Below are positions 54,710 to 63,700 of a DNA stretch of 64,000 nucleotides, one piece after another. Source of the DNA: Phymorhynchus buccinoides (taxonomy: Eukaryota > Mollusca > Gastropoda > Neogastropoda > Raphitomidae); assembly GCA_017654935.2 (NCBI GenBank), contig CM065690.1:14965673-15029672 (forward strand). Direction: 5' to 3'. How positions within the stretch are numbered: the stretch's first letter is position 1; each line of letters begins with the position of its first letter. Position numbers and translations under genes: made by a program. The notes under the pieces were generated by a model. The model was not told where the DNA came from, made no database searches, and worked only from the letters and a program-made list of their open reading frames with translations.

Positions 54710-57700
54710 TTTCTCTCCTCCAACCTCTTTGCCCATTTCAGTTGTATATGATGGTCAAAAATGATTTTGGAGACTAAATGGAAGAAGAACTATGACATAG
54801 TGCAAGGAATTCAGAGCCAAAATGCTTGATTGAGAGGAGAGTAGGGGGTGGGGTAGGGGTGTGCTGTGAGGAATCTTTATTGACCAAAATAGCCTGATGG
54901 AAGAACAAACTTAGAGAGAATCTATGTGACTACTTTATGTCTTACTGCACTCATAGTTGTCGGAGCCAGTAGTGTCTACACACTGGGAACCAGAGCGGCA
55001 GTTGTCCACACCACCATTATTGCTGGGGTTGGGACAGGTCTGTGTCACCAGGTATTCTGTTGAAAACATACATGTGAATGTCAATATGAACACACAAATG
55101 TGCATGCTTGCACACATGTGCGTTCACACACACACACACGCACACACACGTGCTCACATGATACACACACGCACGTAAACACACACACACACACACAAAA
55201 ACAAACATGCATACCAGTGATCGCGGTAACTGGTATTCTTAGCGCGATCACTGCACATTACATACTGACTGGCATCCTGCAGTTTCAAGCTTCGCCACCA
55301 TGGTTGCCGTGGTTTTGACCGAGTAAGTCGAGGTAATCAACTCTAATTTTCACAAAGTGCTCTCCCCTAGGTTTTTTTTCAGAAAATCGTCTGTTATAAA
55401 AAAATAAAACAGCAAACAGCAGATACAATCGAACCTCACTTAACGGGCACCTTAGTATCGCGGGCACTTCAGTATACCAGACAGTTTTTGTCAGTCTGTA
55501 ATTGTTTCCTTCTTATTCATTACTTAGGGTGTCTCTGGCATAGCGACCACCCCACTATTCAGGACAACGGACAGTGATCTCAGTCTGAATCACTGTTAAC
55601 TAGTGTGATTTACCACTCAGTAATCCAACCACCCTGATCACGGGTTTTTAACAGCACAGGCAAAGAAAAGATACAGCCTCTATTTTTAAAGCAAAAACCA
55701 CAGGAAAGGAAACTTGAAAAATCAAGTTCAAGGAAATTAAAGATCACGGAAAAGTTGAGTGAAAATCTTTCCTTTCCTTCATTAGTCAATGTTTGTCAAT
55801 AAAATAAAATAATTATTTTCATTATACACCTAATTATGTGGTGGTGCCTTTGCATGGAGTGATTCAATATAGCGGGCACCTCACTATTACGGACAGTTTT
55901 GACCAGTCTGTTGGGTGGTCGGTTTACTGAGGTTTGACTGTAATTAGAAGACGTAAATATGCGCTAAGTATTCTCTGAGCTGAAAATGTGGTCACTCATA
56001 ACAAATTAAATTCTGCTGCTCGCTGGCCAATATGGCCACTGCAAAGAACACTTTTACAAGAGTGAATGCCCTTGGTGGGTGGGGGAAAGATGCTTGAGTA
56101 CTGACCAAACAAGGAAATAACTCACCAATAACCCTACTTGAGGCCACTGAACGGCTGCCTTTTGCAAGAGTGAATGCCCTTTTGGATACTGACCAACAAG
56201 GGCTTAACTCTTGCCGTCAAGGGCGTTAATAACCCTAGTTGCAGTGGCCAATAAAGAGCCACTTGGCTACCAGCTCTTACCATTTAAAATAACTATGCTA
56301 GCCCACTGGAAATAGAAAATACTGGACAATTGCTTTTAAAAACAATGACACATCTTCATACTAATTGTGTCGTCTTAGCTCTGATGAAATGGATACAACA
56401 TTCATTCAGCTGACAACAAAACAAGACTCCAGACTACTTTATTATCTCAAAAGTGATAAATTGATTTGTGGCACGGCATAAACACATATACAATGAGAAC
56501 ATAATAACTAAATACCCAACACATCAAACTTTATGGGACATGTAAAAAGAAGCCACGATTATTCAATATAATAATAATGCACCTGCACATAAACAAAGGA
56601 TTAGGATAAAGTAAGAACAACACATGAAATAGAATGCAGTAGCTGGATATAACCAAATAACAGATTAAAAACTACAGAGAAGTGGATGTGTGAGTGCGCA
56701 TACACGCACTCACAGACACAGAGAGAGAGGGAGAGGGGTGGGGGGTGGAGAGAAAGGAGAGAGAGAGAGAGAGAGAGAGAGAACAAGAAAAACACGTAAA
56801 AGTTAGGTATTTAAGTAAGATGAACATATTATGAATTATAATGCGTTAATACATAAAAATATAAATAATTAAATAATGCATCACATTTTCCCCCCTCTCA
56901 CCCACCTTTTGGAAGTTCTGTGCTAGCAACTTCCTCTCATCTGTCACTCTCTTCGACTCTGCCTTTTCCTTTTCTTACTATCATCTACTATCTTTCTGAC
57001 TTATTGGCTCATTCATCTGCCTTTTAAAATAAAAAATAAAAATAATTTTCTGCTTTGACAGTTTGAGCTCCTCTGAAATCGGAATGTGTCGGCTGAATGC
57101 AGCCGGGGAAACCAGTGAAAACTGATAACTGGACATATACGTACCTTACCCATTATGGTCATATGGGTTGAGAACACAGAAGAAGTAGTACTATGCTGAT
57201 TAAGAGAATATCTACCGGGGCAAAATAAGTGTGGAGTTTATAGACTAAAAATTAATTAGGCTAGAAGTTACCACACCAGCAAGTTAAGTGAAATACAAAA
57301 TCTTACTGCAAAGGTTGTTCTCACAGACCGCTGACGGAACACAATTGTTGCTGTCGCTGTTGCAATTCAGACCGCTTCCTGCTGTAATCCCTGAAATACA
57401 CAAAATAACAATTTTTTTTAATAAGTTCGGCAACAAGTCCTTCACTGCTATTCCCAATCTGTAATTCAAGTTCAAGGTCAAGCTTACGGCTACAGTTACA
57501 GACCTGCCTAGGCCCCCCTGGTACCTCTCAGTAGTGGAATCATCCGCGAGTCCCCTGTCCTTGATATTTCGCGCATTGTTTATATCATAACTTAGCAAAT
57601 GTGGAGAAGAATGTAACATTTTCGTGAGGCTGTACTAGATGAACATGTTTCCTGCCAATTTCTGACAACGGAACCAGTGTCACTGCCAATCTGGAACCCA

Positions 57701-60700
57701 TACCATAGCACATAGTAAAAACGAAAGTAGCCAAGGGCCGCTACTCTCTTATCCAGAAGTAGGCAGTTATCCCCCTTATTTCTGGTCACGCAGTCATTGA
57801 CATGTCAAAGTTATTCGCATTTTTTCCAGCATCAGGATGGAGGATGGGAGGGACGCTTAAGTTGTTTTGAGTGTTGGTAAGTATTTAGTTAGAATAGATA
57901 GTAAGATTAATAAAAAAAATCTACCAATCTATTCCAACCATACTGACCAACACTCAAAACAATAGCAGATTCCCATAGAGGAGGAGGGTGATGCTAAAGC
58001 GACAGACACCCGATAGATCATAATAATACATATATGATCATATAATCCATTGACCATCATGAAGCATAGGATTGATAAATCCTAATACATGTATGACTAA
58101 TTAATACATTTTCCTTGTAGATCATGAAAATGATATCCCAAAGTAATAAACACAACTTGCGTCAGAGAGAAAACGGGGTATGCGCCACAACTCTGTTGCT
58201 GAAAAAGATATGGTCCGAACATCTAGAGGACACATCCCTCAAGTAGAAAAATGTGAATGACTTTGACAGGTCAATCAGACCACGTGACCAGAAGTAAGGG
58301 GGATAACTGCCTACTTCCGGATAAGAGAGTAACTTTCATTTTTAATGGTATGGGTTCCAGATTGGGAGTGAATATGACTGTTGTTTGAATGTTGGTCAGT
58401 ATGGTTGGAATAGATTGTAACATTTTCATGAGGCTGTGCTTGATGAACATGTTCCTTGCCAATTTCTGACAACGAAACCAGTGTTTTTGTTGTGTTGTTG
58501 GCAATGAAAACATGTTAACACAATGTGAATTGAAGAAAAAAAATTATTTCATTGATAATTGGTAGTCTGTGGGGCACTACTTTGAGTGAAAACCCTTGTT
58601 GGCAGTTCAGATACATTCAATTAACCATTCACTCATCTAGCATAATTCGCCCAAGACATCACGTACTCTACACTCCCACCAAATGCAAAATCATTCACTG
58701 CCAAGTACCCTGACAAGTGTTTGTCTATTTTTAGAGCTTATGTGACTGCTCCTTCCGTTCAAGCAAAGCATGCACACTCGAAAAAATAGTTACCGTATTT
58801 TACGGACTATAAGGCGATACTTTTTTCCCTAGACTGAGACCCCTGGGCCTTATAATGTGACTGATGAAATAATAAGAAAATATAATAACAAAATGTGAAT
58901 TTGTGTAAAATTTAGGGGGTGCGACTTATAATCAGGTGCGCCTTGTAGACCATAAAATACAGTACTCCCTTCTTGTCGGTTGAGATGCAACAGACAACCA
59001 AAAGTACATGGCGTTAGAAGAGTTCACTGTATTTACTCACTCGGGACTGGCCGAATTATTTCCCCTTGTTCTGTGGGGACTGGGCATTTGACTAGGTTCG
59101 TAAAATATTCACCAAAACCAAGTTATGAAGAGTTAAGGCATCAATATTTTCAAAAAAGATTAGCAACACCATGCACTAAACGATCGTAAAATATCAGATT
59201 CCTTACCTTCGTCGTTTGTCTCCTATTGACGAAAACAGCTAACACATAGAAAGAAGGAAAATTTCACATTCCGATCTTTGACCCCCCTCTACAACCAAAG
59301 CTGAATGTAAACTATGCAATGATTGGTTGATTTCAAGAGAGGCAAGGTCTAAGCAAACTGAAAATAGGTTATGACTTTGCACCGGAAAGGTGGTTACACG
59401 CCAAAAATCAAAACCTTGAAAACTCTTATGAGCCGGAGCCGGGCCATTCGTCCTAAATGGTTGTGCGAGCCATGAGCCGGATCCGGCTCATTCGCCCCGA
59501 GTGAGTTAACTGTAAAGAATCATACACAGACCTGCTTACTCTTATAATGAACAACCTGGAATTTGCCACAGAAAAACCTGGAATTTGAGGAGAAAAAAAC
59601 AGAATTCACATCGCAATGTCGCTTATGCCACCATGCGAAATTTTGAAGTCCACGTTGCAGCACTTGCAGTGTGCACGCTCGTCTCCCAAACGCGAACTTG
59701 TTACTCCTGGCACTTTCAAATACTTTTGAGAAAACTTCTGCTTCACTTTTGGCTGTTTCACCCTATCACTGCTGTCGTTTGTCGAAGATTTCTGGTGCTT
59801 GCCGCCTGCGGTTGACTTGCCTGACAACATGTTTGGCGCAAAACTACAACCCTTGCATCTATTCATACAAATGGAAACAAATAATAGACAGTTTTCCGAA
59901 ATCCAAGGATTTTCAGCGTCCACACGGAATTTATTATTTGACCCAGAATTTTTGCAAATTCCCGGGATAATTCCGGCAAAACCGGGAGGGAAAACAGGTC
60001 TGTATACAACAAACAAACAACTACATGACAAGTATAAAGTGACGTTATTTTATTCACAAGAGACAAAAACAAAACTACTGGATATTTCGGCGAACGCGCC
60101 TTTAGCAACATAGACAAACAAGAAAGCAGCAAATATAGCAAAAGGAGCAAAAAGCAGGCAACAAAAGGACAAAAAAACAACAAGATCAAAATTAAAAAAA
60201 CAATACTTCCCCTCTACAGTCCAATGCGTAAATGATACAACTAAGTTGAAACCAAAGAGCAAGGCATGCATTTGTGAACACAAATCAGGAGGAAAAAAGA
60301 AAAGAGAAGAAAGACAGAAAGAAAAAATGTTCGAGAGATGTTGGGGACAGTGAGTACGCAATCAGATGTGAGTCCCATACAAATGCCCCCAAATTCAAAA
60401 TGAGACCGAGACTTTGAAGAGCAGCCTCAATTTGAATTTGGGGGCATTTGTATGTGGGCACACCTGGTTAGAAAAAATCAAGGGACTTAAAGGTGCTGGG
60501 TCAGTGTGTCTTTAAAGTCCACAGACCTGGAACAGGCACATGGGGGTATTATAATACCAAGAAAGTTGTTGGCTTACCCTGACTAAAAGACTCCAGGGAT
60601 CATCCCAACAGCGGAAGCACTTGAACACTATGGTACAAATGCATCAGCTAGGGATGAGAACATTACGTGTGTGACCGTTTTTTGATTACCCCACCACGTG

Positions 60701-63700
60701 GGCAGCCACACTCCGTCTTTAGGGGATACCAGGAAAGTCCCGTTTTTTTAATATTAAAGACCCACCACGCCAATTTGTATTTTCCCTCTCTTGCTCGGAA
60801 TATTTCTTAAGATTTCTTACCAGCGAGAGAGGGAAAACATGTGAAAACGCTGATTTTCACATATCTGCATGGTGGGTCTTTAAGCGTAGAATAATTAATT
60901 TGCATAAGATATTATGTGGTTAGACTGGAAACTCTTTCAGTAACAACAAAAGAGCAACAACAACAAAAAGGAGACTGAAAAAGGATGCCCTGAATACCAA
61001 GGAGTCTACCATATTGAGGTGACATTAGGTTAGGTTCAGCTGTACATAATGATATCAATGAAATATGAATGGCCGGGTGTGTTCGGAATTGTCTTTCACT
61101 GAATTACATGGGTGCTCCTCCGAAGTCAGAGTGTGGCTGTCCACGTGGCAGGGTAATCAAAAACGGTCACACACGTAATGTTGTGCATTTGTACCATAGT
61201 GTTCAAGTGCTTCGGCTGTTGGGATGATCCCTGGAGTCTTTCAAGCCAGGGAACGACGACAACAACAACATGGGTGCTTCTATAAAATCCTGAATAACAT
61301 GAATGAAGTACATGGGTCCAGAGCCGACTAGGGTACACGGTAGGATTATAGTTGGGGGTTGAAGGGAGGAATGCCACCCAGAATCTGAAGGCGTAATGCT
61401 ATTTGGTAAAGGTCAAGATGTGCCACCCCCCCTACATTTCTCGCTTAATTGTATTTTTCCGTTTTTGCCTTTCTTGCCATACATAAAGCTGTATTTTATG
61501 AACATTTTTAGCTAATAACCTTTTTGGAATACTAACCCTAGCCCTAACCCTAACCCTACCTCCCACCCTATAAGACGAAAAAACGCAACGAACCACAACT
61601 GTGACAAATCGCGGTGTACTGCAGTACATAGTGGGGGGTAGGGTTAGGTTTAGGGCTAGGGTTAGGGCTAGGGTTAGTATTCCAAAAAGGTTATTAGCTA
61701 AAAATGTTCCTAAAATACAGCTTTATGTTTGGTAAGAAAGGCAAAAACATAAAATTTCAATTAACCGAGAAATGCAGGGGGGGTGGCACATCTTTACCTT
61801 TACCTGCTATTTTTTAGGAAATGAATAGGCTCTCCTTGAAGCAAAGTACAAAGCTAAGATATAACAGATGGTAGTATTAGTATTACTATAAATATGGTGG
61901 TAAAGGTAAAATGCATTAAGGCGCTCTTCCGCAGATCCCCAATGTCTACAGTGACAGAATAGTCAAGTGTGACTGTGGTCACATACAGGAAGGAAGGAAG
62001 GAAGCTCACTCCCTATTTTTCGTCATAAAGAAACCTACCATATTTATCGGACTATTAGGCGCCACACACACACACACACACACACATACCAAATTTCGGA
62101 TTTTGTTATTATATGTTCTTACTATTTTATCAGTCACATTATAAGACGCAGGGGTCTGAGTCTGGGGAAAAAGTATCGCCTTACAGGCCAAAAAAACTAT
62201 GGTAAGTTCAGGCAGAGGCCATTGGAAAAACAAACTGAATTCAGGCAGATAATGGTGTCAGCATAGGTGCATCCAGAAGTCATGGCCTGGAATGTGGTCT
62301 CGCCCCCTTTGAGCGTAAGGAGTTCAGAGCCACAACACTTGATTAAGACGGGATTCTGTGAAGCCTTTCCGTCATCCAGCTCTCCCTAGAGTTTCTCTAC
62401 ACTATGTAGGAAAAATAAACAGTGATCATGCTAACTGGTAATTATCCATAAAATACCATAAAAATGTCAGTCCAGAATCTTTTGTTTGCAAAAATTAAGA
62501 AATATTGGTGTCTCTACAGATGTTCTTAAAACCTATTATCGCTGTTGCATTGAGTCTGTCCTCACTGTTTCTTTTATGTGTTGGTATGGAAGTTTGAGTG
62601 TAAGGAGTAAGCGTGTGCTGAGTGATACGGTGAATGTGTGCAGTAAGGTTGTGGGTGCGAGGCAAAAGAGTTTGCAAGAGCTGTATGATGAGTGAGTGGA
62701 GCGAAAGGCGAGGCAGATTGTGAATGATGATAGTCATGTCCTAGCTCAGTACTATGAGCTGTTGCCTTCAGGGCGCAGATTCAGAACCCTCAAGCTCAAA
62801 AATCATTTGTTCCGCAGTCCATCCATCTTTTGAATTCCCGAATCAATGTTCAGTCCATCCATTTTTCCAGTGGTTGCGCATGTGTGTGTATATATATAAT
62901 TGTGTGTGTGTGTGTGTGTATGTGTGTGAGTGTGTGTATGCGGGTGATGAGGGTAGGGGTAGGAGTGTGTGTGTGTGCTTTTTTTGTGCAATACTTATAA
63001 TATGTATAATATGTGAATATACTGGTTTGCCATGCTTTCTTAAAGAGATACATGTATAATTAATTATTCATGATTTGTAATATTTGTGATACAGTGATCT
63101 TAATTTGAATGCTTCTAATGTAATCCCATTTTAAAGAGATGTATACGGTAATTTATTCATGATGTGTAGCGATACTCTGTGATATGGTGGTCTAGGTTGA
63201 TATGGTAGTCTTGGTTTGAATGCTCATAATCTGATCCCATGTATCTTACTGTTACTATCTTAATATTAGGCCTATGTTATTATGCTTCTGTTGATTGACT
63301 GCTTTAAATATGTTCCTAATTTAATCCCATGTGTTTTAATGTTATTGTGCTTTCTGCAATTGTTATGTGATATGTTTTTAAAATGATTTGATGTTGCACC
63401 TGAATGTAATTTCTCTGTTGAGATAATAAAGTATACTTGACTTGACTTGACTTATTACAAAACCAGAATACTGAAAAAAACATTGACCTGTTGGTCCCTG
63501 GTGATTCATCTTTGCTAGGACTGGTACATGGTTTTACCAGAGACCTTGATATTGTGGGTTTTACTGTATTTTCCAGACTATAAAGCGCATCTTATTATAA
63601 GATATGAATTTTACACAAAATTCAGATTTTGTTATTATATTTTCTTACTGAGTCATAATATTGTAAGGCGCAGGGGGAAAAGTATCTCCTTGTGTCAAAA

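Noticed and set aside
61510..61680. Telomere end or telomeric array
   Set aside because: TAACCC/GGGTTA motifs are few, imperfect and mirror-imaged inside a palindromic element in the middle of the scaffold.
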